Position numbers and translations under genes: made by a program
Shown: positions 21,526-30,502 of the stretch, piece by piece
How the letters are laid out: every line of letters starts with the position of its first letter
How positions within the stretch are numbered: the first letter of the stretch is position 1
The notes under the pieces: model-generated
Databases searched by the model: none
What the model was told of the DNA's origin: nothing
What the model saw: the letters and a program-made list of their open reading frames with translations, nothing else
Origin: DASZCR01 sp035942915
GTDB lineage: Bacteria > Acidobacteriota > Blastocatellia > Pyrinomonadales > Pyrinomonadaceae
Length of the DNA stretch: 30,502 nt
Direction: 5' to 3'
Assembly: GCA_035942915.1 (NCBI GenBank)
Contig: DASZCR010000338.1
Location: forward strand, 1-30,502

Positions 21526-23171
21526 GATTCAGACATCCGCTCTCGCTCCGACGCATCGCGCCCGTCACGGCGCTCTGCGTCTGCCTTCTCTCCGCATCGT
21601 CGGCCGCCGACGCGCAGACCGGCACGTCCGGCCGCAAAGGCTCGACGCGCAGACCGGCCGCCCGGAAAATCACTCCCGCGTCGCAGACCAAGACGCGACG
21701 CGCGCAAGCAGGTGGCGCACAGGCCAGAGAGGTCTCGTCTTCCATCCTCGTGCGCTGGACGGGACAGCCCGGCATCGAGCGTTATCGCCTGCAACTCGCC
21801 ACCGACGAAGGCTTTCAGGACATCGTCTTCGATGAGGCCGTCGTCGGGCGGCAGTACGTCGTCCGCACGCTTCCGAAGGGCAGGTATTTCTGGCGAGTCG
21901 CTCCGGCCGTCGGCGAGACGGGCGCATTTTCCAGCCCCGCGCGAGTCGAGGCCGAAGCACCTGCGGGCGTCGATGAAGCGAGCGTGATGCGCCCGCCGCT
22001 CAACACGGGCTGGCGCACGGCGACGGGCGACGTTGAACAGCCCGTGCCCGCACGCCTGCGCGCAGGCAAGGGCTTCGACCTGCTCGGCGTCAACGCCGAC
22101 GGGACGGTCTTCGCCCTCGACGGCACGAACGGCTTCGCGCTCTGGACGGCGCGCTACAGTCCGGGCGCAGCGCGTACGGCCGACACGGCCGCGCCGCCTG
22201 TGGCTCTGACGCCCGCCATCTTCCGCGCTGAGGGCGAACGCACGCGCGTCGTCGTCGGCTTCACGGAGGGTGTCCGCGCGCTCGACGGCGAGACGGGCAG
22301 AGAACTCTGGCGCGCGCGTCTGGCCGGAAGCGCGGCCAACGTCTCGGCACTGGACGCCGACGGAGACGGCCGCGAAGAGGTGGTCTTGTTGACGGCCGAC
22401 CCGGCCGCGCTCTACGTCGTCGAGCCTGCGACGGGTCGCGTCGTCTCGGAGACGAAACTCGACGCCGCGCCGCACGGTGCGCCCGCCCTGCTCGTGCGGG
22501 AGAAAGAGCGTGGCCTGCTCATCGCGCTGCGTAACAATATGCTCGAACTGCGCGGCGCGACCGGCGCGCTGCTCGGCTCGGCGAAGTTCGACACCACGTT
22601 GACGACGCCGCCGCTGCCGCTTGCGACGCCGCGCGGGCAGATTATCGTCGTCGGCACTGAAGGCGGCATCGTCGCCTTGAAGACTTCCGACCTTGCTCCG
22701 CTCGGTCGCATCTCGACGCACAACGACGCGCCGCGCGGCACGTTGACGGCCGCAGACCTCGACGACGACGGCGCTGCCGAACTAATCGTTGTGACGAAGG
22801 GCGGGCGTGTCGCCGTCGTCAGTACGATTGATGGAAATACGAAGTGGTTCGCCGACGGCGCGAGCGATGCGGCTTCGGCCGCTGTCGCCGACTTGAACTC
22901 GGACGGCGTGCTCGATGTGCTTGTCGCCGCCGGGCCGAACTTTGCGCGCGGCTTCTCAGGCCGCGACGGGAGACTTATCTGGAAGGCAGAGGAGGAGTCG
23001 GGTCGTCATGCTTCGACCGCCGCCCCGCCCGCGCGCGGTTACCTGCCGCGCTCTCTAGCCATTGCGACGACGGAAGACGGCGGCGCGGTCGTCGTCGGCA
23101 CAGACCCTGCGCGGACGGGCTTGCGCGCCGTCGAACTGCCGCGCGGCTCGGTCAAAACGGCCGCCAGATAG
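21522..23171 (+). CDS. Secreted beta-propeller protein with PQQ/FG-GAP-like repeats
   Basis: This 549-residue protein has a signal peptide (cleavage likely after SAADA, residue 31). A basic Arg/Lys/Thr linker is followed by a fibronectin-III-like segment (about 70-145: SSILVRWTGQPGIERYRLQLAT and YFWRVAPA). The rest is a beta-propeller with PQQ-like blades (VFALDGTNGFALWTARYS, VRALDGETGRELWRARLAG, GFSGRDGRLIWKAEEE) and FG-GAP-type calcium loops (DADGDGREEVVLL, DLDDDGAAELIVV, DLNSDGVLDVLVAA). It should act in the periplasm or at the surface, perhaps as a binding or scaffold protein; no enzyme motif was found. The 4-nt overlap with the response regulator suggests joint expression, and the regulator may respond to, or control, envelope state. 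Confidence 0.8.
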   Translation: MRFRHPLSLRRIAPVTALCVCLLSASSAADAQTGTSGRKGSTRRPAARKITPASQTKTRRAQAGGAQAREVSSSILVRWTGQPGIERYRLQLATDEGFQDIVFDEAVVGRQYVVRTLPKGRYFWRVAPAVGETGAFSSPARVEAEAPAGVDEASVMRPPLNTGWRTATGDVEQPVPARLRAGKGFDLLGVNADGTVFALDGTNGFALWTARYSPGAARTADTAAPPVALTPAIFRAEGERTRVVVGFTEGVRALDGETGRELWRARLAGSAANVSALDADGDGREEVVLLTADPAALYVVEPATGRVVSETKLDAAPHGAPALLVREKERGLLIALRNNMLELRGATGALLGSAKFDTTLTTPPLPLATPRGQIIVVGTEGGIVALKTSDLAPLGRISTHNDAPRGTLTAADLDDDGAAELIVVTKGGRVAVVSTIDGNTKWFADGASDAASAAVADLNSDGVLDVLVAAGPNFARGFSGRDGRLIWKAEEESGRHASTAAPPARGYLPRSLAIATTEDGGAVVVGTDPARTGLRAVELPRGSVKTAAR

Positions 23172-23207
23172 CCGCCCTCTCATAGACGACGAAGGGACTT
23201 TTGCCGC

Positions 23208-23363
23208 ATGATGGTCTGGCTTCTGGCACTCGTCCTGTTTCTGGTCTGGGCGGTCGCCACGTTCATCTTCGGCAAAGGCGGCTTTGTCCACATCCTGCTC
23301 TTCAACGCCGTCGCCATCGCGCTCGTGCAGTTGATTCACGACCGTCGCGCGGCGCGACAATAG
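23208..23363 (+). CDS. DUF5670/lmo0937-like small membrane protein (51 aa)
   Basis: This is a 51-residue protein with two hydrophobic helices. MMVWLLALVLFLVWAVATFI is followed by the turn GKGGFVHILLFNAVAIALVQ and a basic tail, HDRRAARQ. The arrangement (a short W-rich helix, a G-G-F-x-H-x-L-L motif, a second helix, and a basic end) is that of the lmo0937/DUF5670 family of tiny stress-related or unknown membrane peptides. It lies 36 nt after the beta-propeller gene with a GAAGGGA element upstream, so cotranscription is likely. The function is unknown; the family assignment is from pattern memory. Confidence 0.75.
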   Translation: MMVWLLALVLFLVWAVATFIFGKGGFVHILLFNAVAIALVQLIHDRRAARQ

Positions 23364-23535
23364 AGACGGCCGCTCGTTTTTTAATCTCCCCGAAACTCGG
23401 CAACTTGTGCGCGCTCGCAGCGCATCAATCGTTCTGACGAAAGTCTTCCGTGCGCGCGCGGTCTTCCAAAGGTTCGAGCCGGGACGCACGCCGCGCGCCC
23501 CGACCATACGCCACCGATTCGAGGAGTACAGCTCT

Positions 23536-25143
23536 ATGAAAAGCTCTCGCTCTCCTTTCACGCTCGCACACATCCTGTCGGCCGCCGCCACGCTGGCGCT
23601 CTGCACGGTCGCCGCCTTCGCGCAACCCGACGCGCGCCGCCAGACCGTCGCCGTCACCTACCCGCTTGACCAATCCGTGACGGTCAAGTTTCGCGGCACG
23701 ACGCGTCTGCCGCGCCTGAGCGGCGAGGCGAAGGTGAGGCGCACGGGGCGGCGCAACACGCGCGTCGAATTGGAGATTAAGAACCTCCCGCGCGCCTTCG
23801 AGCTTGGCGGCATCTACACGACCTACATCCTCTGGGCTATCTCGCCCGAAGGACGCGCCGACAATCTCGGCGAAATCAAGAGGAGCGGCAGCTTCATCAT
23901 CAATTCCAAACTCGACGTGACGACGCCCCTCCAGACCTTCGCGCTCATCGTCACGGCCGAGCCGCACCCGGAAGTGCGTGGGCCGAGTCGGATGGTCGTG
24001 CTGGAAAATCTGCCGCCGCGCAATCCGGGCGAGGCCGAAGTCGCCACAGCCAACGTTCAGTACATCGGCAACACCAGCGACTACTTCAACGACACGCGCG
24101 TTCCAGACCTCGCCGACCAAGAGTTTATCAAGACGCCGACCTCTCTCTTGGGTGCGCGACAGGCCATCGCGCTGGCGCGCTACGCGGGCGCTGACCGCGA
24201 CGCCGCCAACGAACTTCAGGAGGCCAGAGCACTACTCGAACAGGCCGAGAACGCGTGGCGTCTGAAACAGTCAGAGGAAGAGGTTGACGTGCTCGCGCGT
24301 CGCGCCATCAGTCTCGGCGTGCGGGCTGAGGAGGTGGCCGTCGAGCGTGCGGCGGCGCGGCGCAGGCGCGAGGAGATTGCGCGGCGCGACGATGCCGTGC
24401 GCGAGGCAGAGGAGACGGCGGCCGGTGCGGCGCAGCAGATAGCCGAATTGCGCGGTCGTCTCAGTCGTGAAGAGCACGCGCGCGAACTGGCCGAGCGCGA
24501 TGCGATGAACGCGAACCAGCAGTTGCGCGACATGAGGACGGAGGTCGCCCGCCTGCGCGAAGAGGTGCGGACATTGCGTCAGGAGGCCGACGAGGCGCGC
24601 GTCAAGCTGGCACGCATCGAGGGCGAACGCGCGGCCGAAGTGGCGCAGCGCGCCGCCGAGCAGCAGGCCACGCGGCAGCGCGAGACGGCCAGCGCACTCA
24701 AGCAGATGCTCGCACGCTTCGGCACGGTTAGAGAGACTGCGCGCGGCCTCGTCCTCGTCCTCCCCGATACGGTCTGGGCGGGCGCACGCCTCGCAGACCT
24801 CTCGCCCAAAGCCGCCGCCACCATCGACCCGCTTGCCGCGCTGCTGGCGAATAACCCCGACTTCCAAATCGTCATCGAGGCTTACGCCGACAGCCGGGGC
24901 GAAACCACAGAGTTGCAGAAGTTGACGCAGGACAGGGCAGAGGCTCTGGCCGGTCGGCTCGTGTCGGCCGGTGTGGACAGCGGCCGCATCCAGTCGAGCG
25001 GCATGGGCAGCTCGAATCCCGTCTCGGCCAACACGAGCGCCGCCGGACGACAACGCAACCGTCGCACGGAGATTACGCTCGTACCGTCCGCTTCGGGCGC
25101 TTCGGCCAGCAGCAGCGGCAGCGCCAGCGACGCGCCGCGCTAA
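23536..25143 (+). CDS. OmpA-family outer-membrane protein with long coiled coil
   Basis: This is a 535-residue exported protein with a signal peptide (ALCTVAAFAQ). An N-terminal beta-rich domain (about 30-200) contains KVRRTGRRNTRVELEIKNLP and ILWAISPEGRADNLGE. A long charged coiled coil (about 215-395, Glu/Arg/Ala-rich heptads such as RLREEVRTLRQEADEARVK) follows. The C-terminal OmpA peptidoglycan-binding domain (about 400-515) has LADLSPKAAATIDPLAALL, IVIEAYADSRGETTELQKL, ALAGRLVSAGVDSGRI and the RQRNRRTEI end motif. A Ser/Ala tail closes it. I chose the ATG at 23536, preceded by GAGGAG; the frame extends upstream without signal character. It probably tethers the outer membrane to peptidoglycan. 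It is separated by 172 nt from the DUF5670-like gene. Confidence 0.88.
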   Translation: MKSSRSPFTLAHILSAAATLALCTVAAFAQPDARRQTVAVTYPLDQSVTVKFRGTTRLPRLSGEAKVRRTGRRNTRVELEIKNLPRAFELGGIYTTYILWAISPEGRADNLGEIKRSGSFIINSKLDVTTPLQTFALIVTAEPHPEVRGPSRMVVLENLPPRNPGEAEVATANVQYIGNTSDYFNDTRVPDLADQEFIKTPTSLLGARQAIALARYAGADRDAANELQEARALLEQAENAWRLKQSEEEVDVLARRAISLGVRAEEVAVERAAARRRREEIARRDDAVREAEETAAGAAQQIAELRGRLSREEHARELAERDAMNANQQLRDMRTEVARLREEVRTLRQEADEARVKLARIEGERAAEVAQRAAEQQATRQRETASALKQMLARFGTVRETARGLVLVLPDTVWAGARLADLSPKAAATIDPLAALLANNPDFQIVIEAYADSRGETTELQKLTQDRAEALAGRLVSAGVDSGRIQSSGMGSSNPVSANTSAAGRQRNRRTEITLVPSASGASASSSGSASDAPR

Positions 25144-25193
25144 ACCGAGCAGGAGCGCGCCGGCAGGCGAAAGCTCACAGGGGCGGACGGTGT

Positions 25194-25211
25194 TAAGATG
25201 TGTGCATCTTA
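25194..25211. promoter_or_regulatory. Palindrome before the histidine kinase start
   Basis: A perfect 7-4-7 palindrome, TAAGATG-TGTG-CATCTTA, lies in the gap between the OmpA gene and the kinase. It would overlap the upstream in-frame ATG (25198), which is one reason I prefer the ATG at 25234. It may be an operator or a leader hairpin; the role is unknown. Confidence 0.4.
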
Positions 25212-25233
25212 TCGGCGTTCGCCTCTTGCTTTT

Positions 25234-27360
25234 ATGTCGCCCCTCGAAGTCCTTCAACTCGTCGGCTACAGTACGGCCGCCGCGCTCCATCTCTGGATTG
25301 GCGGGTTGCTGCTCAAGCGTCGTCGCAACCTGCGCGCACCCGAACGCGTGCTGATGATACTGGCGCTTGCGATGGGCGCGTGGCACGGCTGCAATCTGGC
25401 GCTCGCGCTCCACGCCATGCTCGGTCTCGCGGAGGCGCGCTGGCTCACGCCTCTGCGACTGGCAAACACGCTCGCCGTCGTCTCCATCACGCTCTCCTAC
25501 TCGCTCCTGCTGCACTCGCATCTCTATCTCTGGGCAGACTCGCGCGGCCGTCCGCTCAAATTCAACGAACGCGTCAGACGATACCTCTCATACATCCCCG
25601 TGCTCTTCCTCGCCGTCGCCATCCCGAAGCTCTGGAAAGAGCCTTACCGGCCGATGTTCGAGAAGTTGGCCTTCCTCTTGCTGCCGTTCGCCTTGTGGGC
25701 GACCTACGTCCTCTGTCTCGTCGCGGTGACGGACTTTCTCATCGCGCGTTCGACGCGCGTCGCCAGCGAGCGGCGTCTGCTCAAGACGCTTGCGGCCTCC
25801 TTTGTCGGCATCGCCGCGCTCATCTTCGCTTTCTACGCGCTCGGAGTAGGCAAGGGAACGACGGCGGGAGCGTATCTTCAGACCTTTGCCAATCTCGGCT
25901 CGCTCGTGCCGACGGCGCTGCTCGCTTATCACATCTATCGCTATCGTTATCTCGAACTGATAATCAAAGAGAGCCTCATCGTCGCCACCTTCGCGGCGGT
26001 CATCCTCGTCGTCTATCTCTACGGCATACGCACGCTCGGCGAATGGGTGACGGCGCGCTTCGGCCTCAGAAGCGGCGCGCTCGAATCGCTGCTCATCCTC
26101 ATGCTCGCACTCGTCGCCGCGCCTTTGCGTCGCTGGCTCGACCGCCGTTTTCGTCAACTCTTCGAGCGCGAAGCTTCGCTCTACAGAGACGTGGTGACGC
26201 GCATCGGTGCGAACGCGGGGCAGTACAAGCGCCTGCCCGAACTGCTGCGCTTCGTCGAAGAACGGGTCGCGACGGGACTCGGCCTCCGGCGCGTCCTGCT
26301 TGTCACGACCGACGACGATGTGGACGAAGAGACGGGAGCGGGCGACCCGGCGGCGGGCAACGGAGACGGCGCAAGGGTCGCTCAGGAAGACGAGGACGAC
26401 AGGCGTTGGACGAGAGAAATCCTCGCGCTCGCACGCGCCAACTACGGCGCGCCGGTCGAGGGCGAACAGGTTTTGCGTGCGCGCGGCTTCGAGATTGCCT
26501 ACGTCCTCAGACGCGAGAACCGCGAGGTCGGGCTGATGCTCGTCGATGCTGCTCCTGATGCTCTGACCTATGACGTGCGCGCCGTGCTCGAAGTGCTCGC
26601 CGGACAGGTGGCGGTGGCGATTGAGGACTGTCGTCTCGTCGAGGAGAACGTCCGTCTCGAACGGCGTCTGGCGCAGAAGGAGCGGCTCGCCGCGCTCGGA
26701 CAGATGGCCGCCACAGTCGCGCACGAAGTTAAAAACCCGCTTTCGGCCATCAAGTCAATCGCGCAGGTGATGCGCGAGGATGAACAGTTGCGCGCAGACT
26801 ACGCACGCGACTTAGACCTCATCGTCGGCGAAACCGACCGTCTCAATCGCAGCGTGACGCAGATGCTCAGTTTCGCGCGCAGCGCGCCGCCCGCCGAAGC
26901 GCCGCATCGTAGCGACGAACTCGTCGGGTCGGTCGTCCAACTCGTACAGCCGGAGGCGGACAAGCGCCGCGTCCGCATCGAGAACCGCGCGGGCGAGGTG
27001 CGTCTCGAACTCGACGGCGCGGCTGTTGCCACCGTCCGCGACGCGCTCTCGAACCTGTTGCTGAACGCCTTGCAGGCGACCCCTGCGGGCGGTCGGGTGA
27101 CGGTCGAAGCCTCTGTCGACGATGGCGCTTTGACGCTCGCGGTTGTTGACGGCGGCGCGGGCGTCCCGGCAGAGATACGCGAGCGCGTGTGGGAGCCTTT
27201 CTTTACGACGAAGCAGCGCGGGACGGGACTCGGCCTCTCCATTGTCCGCAAGCGCGTCGAAGAGGTCGGCGGGTCGGCGCGTCTTGCGCCCGCGCGTGCG
27301 GGCGAAGGTGCGAGGTTTGAAATCAGCGTCCCCGTCAGGACGAAGTCCGACGAAAGTTAA
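25234..27360 (+). CDS. Membrane histidine kinase with N-terminal multi-helix region and GAF domain
   Basis: This is a 708-residue sensor kinase. The N-terminal half (about 1-310) holds about seven or eight transmembrane helices, for example LMILALAMGAWHGCNLALAL and LESLLILMLALVAAPL. A GAF-type domain (about 320-470) follows, with an acidic insert near 360-400. The HisKA phosphoacceptor is H497 in MAATVAHEVKNPLSAIKSIA. The ATPase domain has the N box NLLLNALQATPAGG, G1 VDGGAGVP and GTGLGLSIV. An in-frame ATG at 25198 would add 12 residues, and no start has a good ribosome binding site. The layout resembles the PEP-CTERM-linked kinase PrsK. It is directly followed by an NtrC-type regulator, the likely partner. 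Confidence 0.88.
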   Translation: MSPLEVLQLVGYSTAAALHLWIGGLLLKRRRNLRAPERVLMILALAMGAWHGCNLALALHAMLGLAEARWLTPLRLANTLAVVSITLSYSLLLHSHLYLWADSRGRPLKFNERVRRYLSYIPVLFLAVAIPKLWKEPYRPMFEKLAFLLLPFALWATYVLCLVAVTDFLIARSTRVASERRLLKTLAASFVGIAALIFAFYALGVGKGTTAGAYLQTFANLGSLVPTALLAYHIYRYRYLELIIKESLIVATFAAVILVVYLYGIRTLGEWVTARFGLRSGALESLLILMLALVAAPLRRWLDRRFRQLFEREASLYRDVVTRIGANAGQYKRLPELLRFVEERVATGLGLRRVLLVTTDDDVDEETGAGDPAAGNGDGARVAQEDEDDRRWTREILALARANYGAPVEGEQVLRARGFEIAYVLRRENREVGLMLVDAAPDALTYDVRAVLEVLAGQVAVAIEDCRLVEENVRLERRLAQKERLAALGQMAATVAHEVKNPLSAIKSIAQVMREDEQLRADYARDLDLIVGETDRLNRSVTQMLSFARSAPPAEAPHRSDELVGSVVQLVQPEADKRRVRIENRAGEVRLELDGAAVATVRDALSNLLLNALQATPAGGRVTVEASVDDGALTLAVVDGGAGVPAEIRERVWEPFFTTKQRGTGLGLSIVRKRVEEVGGSARLAPARAGEGARFEISVPVRTKSDES

Positions 27361-27371
27361 TCTGGCATGAG

Positions 27372-27391
27372 GCGTGCAACGCTTTGCACGC
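27372..27391. promoter_or_regulatory. Palindrome between kinase and NtrC-type regulator genes
   Basis: Perfect 8-bp arms GCGTGCAA and TTGCACGC flank a 4-nt loop (CGCT). It lies 12 nt after the kinase stop and covers a possible GTG start (27374) of the regulator. It may be a small hairpin tuning expression of the second gene, or an autoregulatory site; neither is shown by sequence alone. Confidence 0.4.
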
Positions 27392-27406
27392 GTGATGGAA
27401 CATGAG

Positions 27407-28903
<1,497 letters not shown>

Positions 28904-28937
28904 CCGCCACCCGCGCTTTGCGCTGACCGCATCGCGG

Positions 28938-28975
28938 CGCGAAACTTTTGTCTTGATAAGGAAAGAAGTTTCGCG
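28938..28975 (+). terminator. Hairpin after the NtrC-type regulator gene
   Basis: A perfect 10-bp stem pairs CGCGAAACTT (28938-28947) with AAGTTTCGCG (28966-28975) around an 18-nt loop, 35 nt after the stop codon. No T tract follows, so termination may be Rho-dependent, or the stem may protect the 3' end. Confidence 0.4.
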
Positions 28976-29085
28976 TCGGCGGCACTGTCGGCGCGAAGAT
29001 GGGAGGATTGCTCCGCACAGGCTTTGAAGGTAGACTTCGACTTCAAGACGGCAGTTCACTTAATCAACCGGCGCGGAGTAGTTTG

Positions 29086-29742
29086 ATGAAAGCACGCATT
29101 GACGCCATCGTACAGCGCGAGCAGGCGGAGTATCTGGACAGGCTGATGCCTGCGAGCACGGGGCTGCTCGAAGAGATGGAACGCTACGCGGCCGAGCACC
29201 GCGTCCCGATTGCCGACCGCGAGGTCGCCGCGTTTCTCGAAATCACTGCGCGCGCCATCAACGCCTCGAAAGTCCTCGAAATCGGGATGGCTATCGGCTA
29301 CTCGGTCATACACCTCGCACGCGCCATGTCGGATGATGGCCTCGTCGTCACCATCGACCCGAACGACGAGATGATTGCGCGTGCCGAAGACTATCTGCGC
29401 CGCGCCAACCTGATTGAGCGCGTGCGGGTCGAACGTGGCCGCGCGCTCGACGTGTTGCCGCGTCTGACGGAGACCTTCGACCTCGTCTTCCTCGACGCGC
29501 TCAAGGAAGAGTATGCGCAGTATCTCGAACTGTCTCTGCCGCTGCTGCGCGTCGGCGGCGTCGTTGTTGCCGACAATCTGCTGTGGGGCGGACAGGTGGC
29601 GGGTGAAGTGCGCGCGCCCGAACAGACCGCCTCCACGCAAGCCCTGCGCGAGTTCAATCAACGCTTCGTGCGCCACCCAAGCCTGCGCGCTGTGGTGCTG
29701 CCCGTCGGCGACGGCCTCGGCTACGGCGTCAAAGTGTCGTAA
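29086..29742 (+). CDS. SAM-dependent O-methyltransferase (TrmR/catechol-OMT-like family)
   Basis: This 218-residue class I methyltransferase is of the metal-dependent O-methyltransferase group. The SAM motif is KVLEIGMAIGYSVIHLARAM (62-81), with the acidic ribose contact in VTIDPNDEM. Metal-site residues are in FDLVFLDALKEEYAQYL (D137) and VVVADNLLWGG (D163, N164). Relatives include TrmR/YrrM, which methylates 5-hydroxyuridine in tRNA, and small-molecule catechol methyltransferases; the sequence does not separate these. I chose the ATG at 29086, preceded by GGAG at 8 nt; the frame is open further upstream without family match. A nucleotidyltransferase-like gene follows after 15 nt, so they are probably cotranscribed. 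Confidence 0.87.
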   Translation: MKARIDAIVQREQAEYLDRLMPASTGLLEEMERYAAEHRVPIADREVAAFLEITARAINASKVLEIGMAIGYSVIHLARAMSDDGLVVTIDPNDEMIARAEDYLRRANLIERVRVERGRALDVLPRLTETFDLVFLDALKEEYAQYLELSLPLLRVGGVVVADNLLWGGQVAGEVRAPEQTASTQALREFNQRFVRHPSLRAVVLPVGDGLGYGVKVS

Positions 29743-29757
29743 GCGGAAGGCGCGTGG

Positions 29758-30502
29758 ATGGAGGCAGAGGCCAACGCGAAGGTGTCGTCGCACGGCAGCG
29801 CGCACGCAGCCGAGCACGAGTTGTTGCTCTGCTGCGCGCGGACCGAGGCGGACGCCGAGACGGCTGCGCGCATCAACAAGCTCGCCTCTCTGAAACTCGA
29901 CTGGGAATATCTGCTGCGCGCCGCCTACCGACATGCGCTGACCGCGCTCCTCTATCATCAACTCAACCGGCACGCGCCTGAGAGAGTGCCTCCGCACTAT
30001 CTCTCCGAGTTGAAGCGCCGTTTTCAGGCCAACGCCGCGCGCAATCTCTTCCTCACGAAAGAACTCTGCCGCATCCTCCGCCGCTTCACGTCCGAAGGCG
30101 TGCCAGTTGTCCCTTACAAAGGGCCTGCGCTGGCCGTCGCCGCCTACGGCAATCTCTCTCTGCGCCACTTCATAGACCTCGACATCCTCGTCCCGAAGCG
30201 CGAAGTGCTCCGAGCCAAAGAACTGCTGCTCGCATCCGGCTACAGGTTAGAGCCGCCGCTGACGGACGCGCAGCAACGGGTCGTCCTGCGCACACAGCAC
30301 AACCTTCCTTTCGTCAGCGACCAACGCCTCGTCGTCGAGCTTCACTGGGAAGTGGCGGCCAAGAAATTCTCCGATGCGCTCGACGCAGAAGGGATGTGGG
30401 AGCGTTTGCAGAAGGTCACGCTCGCGGGCGAGACGGTCGAGGCGCTCGCGCCTGAAGATGCCCTACCGGCGCTCTGCGTTCACGGGTCGAAGCACTTCTG
30501 GG
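29758..30502 (+). CDS. Nucleotidyltransferase-family protein (PF14907-like), 3' end missing
   Basis: An open frame starts at the ATG at 29758, preceded by GGAAGG, and runs off the right edge after about 248 codons. After a helical N-terminus (KLDWEYLLRAAYRHALTALLY) comes VVPYKGPALAVAAYGNLSLR, then HFIDLDILVPKREV. The K-G-x-A-L and D-L-D-I-L-V pairing is the active-site pattern of the uncharacterised nucleotidyltransferase family PF14907, with the Asp pair as likely metal ligands. RTQHNLPFV and VVELHWEV are further family-like blocks. Members often sit in exopolysaccharide, exosortase or peptide-modification clusters; whether one lies beyond the edge is unknown. Its substrate is not known. Confidence 0.75.
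   Translation, partial: MEAEANAKVSSHGSAHAAEHELLLCCARTEADAETAARINKLASLKLDWEYLLRAAYRHALTALLYHQLNRHAPERVPPHYLSELKRRFQANAARNLFLTKELCRILRRFTSEGVPVVPYKGPALAVAAYGNLSLRHFIDLDILVPKREVLRAKELLLASGYRLEPPLTDAQQRVVLRTQHNLPFVSDQRLVVELHWEVAAKKFSDALDAEGMWERLQKVTLAGETVEALAPEDALPALCVHGSKHFW

Noticed and set aside
23400..23535. Possible tRNA because of a GGTTCGAGCC-like stretch near 23471
   Set aside because: No matching acceptor stem, D arm or anticodon arm could be folded around it. It lies in the leader of the OmpA-family gene.
25144..25233. Sigma-54 promoter before the kinase gene
   Set aside because: A GG...GC pair is present near 25213-25230, but the spacing is 12 nt rather than the required 10.
25200..26558. 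452-codon plus-strand frame overlapping the histidine kinase
   Set aside because: It is Arg/Ala/His-rich noise in a different frame. The kinase frame has transmembrane helices and later HisKA/ATPase motifs.

Overview
The window is about 30.5 kb of GC-rich bacterial chromosome with dense, short-gapped housekeeping genes. No phage, plasmid, IS, CRISPR, rRNA or tRNA features were seen. The gene set and protein style suggest Acidobacteriota, probably class Blastocatellia (inference). Pointers are a DUF3142 protein beside an exported helical-repeat protein, an Asn/Thr-rich lipoprotein, an OmpA protein with a long coiled coil, a yicC-gmk-rpoZ cluster, and an NtrC-type two-component pair. No 16S or marker phylogeny is possible here, so the lineage is tentative.

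Left part (1-7150), all on the minus strand. A membrane c-di-GMP enzyme (HD-GYP, GAF and GGDEF domains) has its own candidate promoter and terminator. Below it lies the pyruvate dehydrogenase operon pdhA-pdhB-pdhC, with a separate promoter and a palindrome at the predicted start of transcription. A small hydrophilic protein follows, then the first 44 codons of an EamA/DMT-type transporter that runs off the left edge.

Middle (7150-16700). A low-complexity Asn/Thr-rich lipoprotein and an RNase D-like exonuclease lie on plus. They converge on a minus-strand group: DUF3142 protein, exported helical-repeat protein and a YyaL-type thioredoxin-domain protein. Divergent from that group is ETF:ubiquinone oxidoreductase, translationally coupled to a small HExxH protein.

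Right-middle (16700-20600), minus strand. An MsbA-like ABC exporter is followed by yicC, gmk and rpoZ.

Right part (20800-30502), plus strand. An OmpR-type response regulator overlaps a secreted beta-propeller gene by 4 nt. Next come a 51-residue DUF5670-like membrane peptide, an OmpA-family coiled-coil protein, a membrane histidine kinase with an NtrC-type sigma-54 activator, a SAM O-methyltransferase, and an incomplete nucleotidyltransferase that runs off the right edge.

The most unusual signal is a set of intergenic hairpins built from short tandem units. Two of them (about 3021-3088 and 18642-18717) share a 37-nt segment with only two differences, yet lie in opposite orientation relative to the genes around them. 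A third (1967-2023) has the same architecture with a different unit. All three sit at same-strand gene junctions, and in each the upstream gene's TGA stop codon lies inside the repeat.
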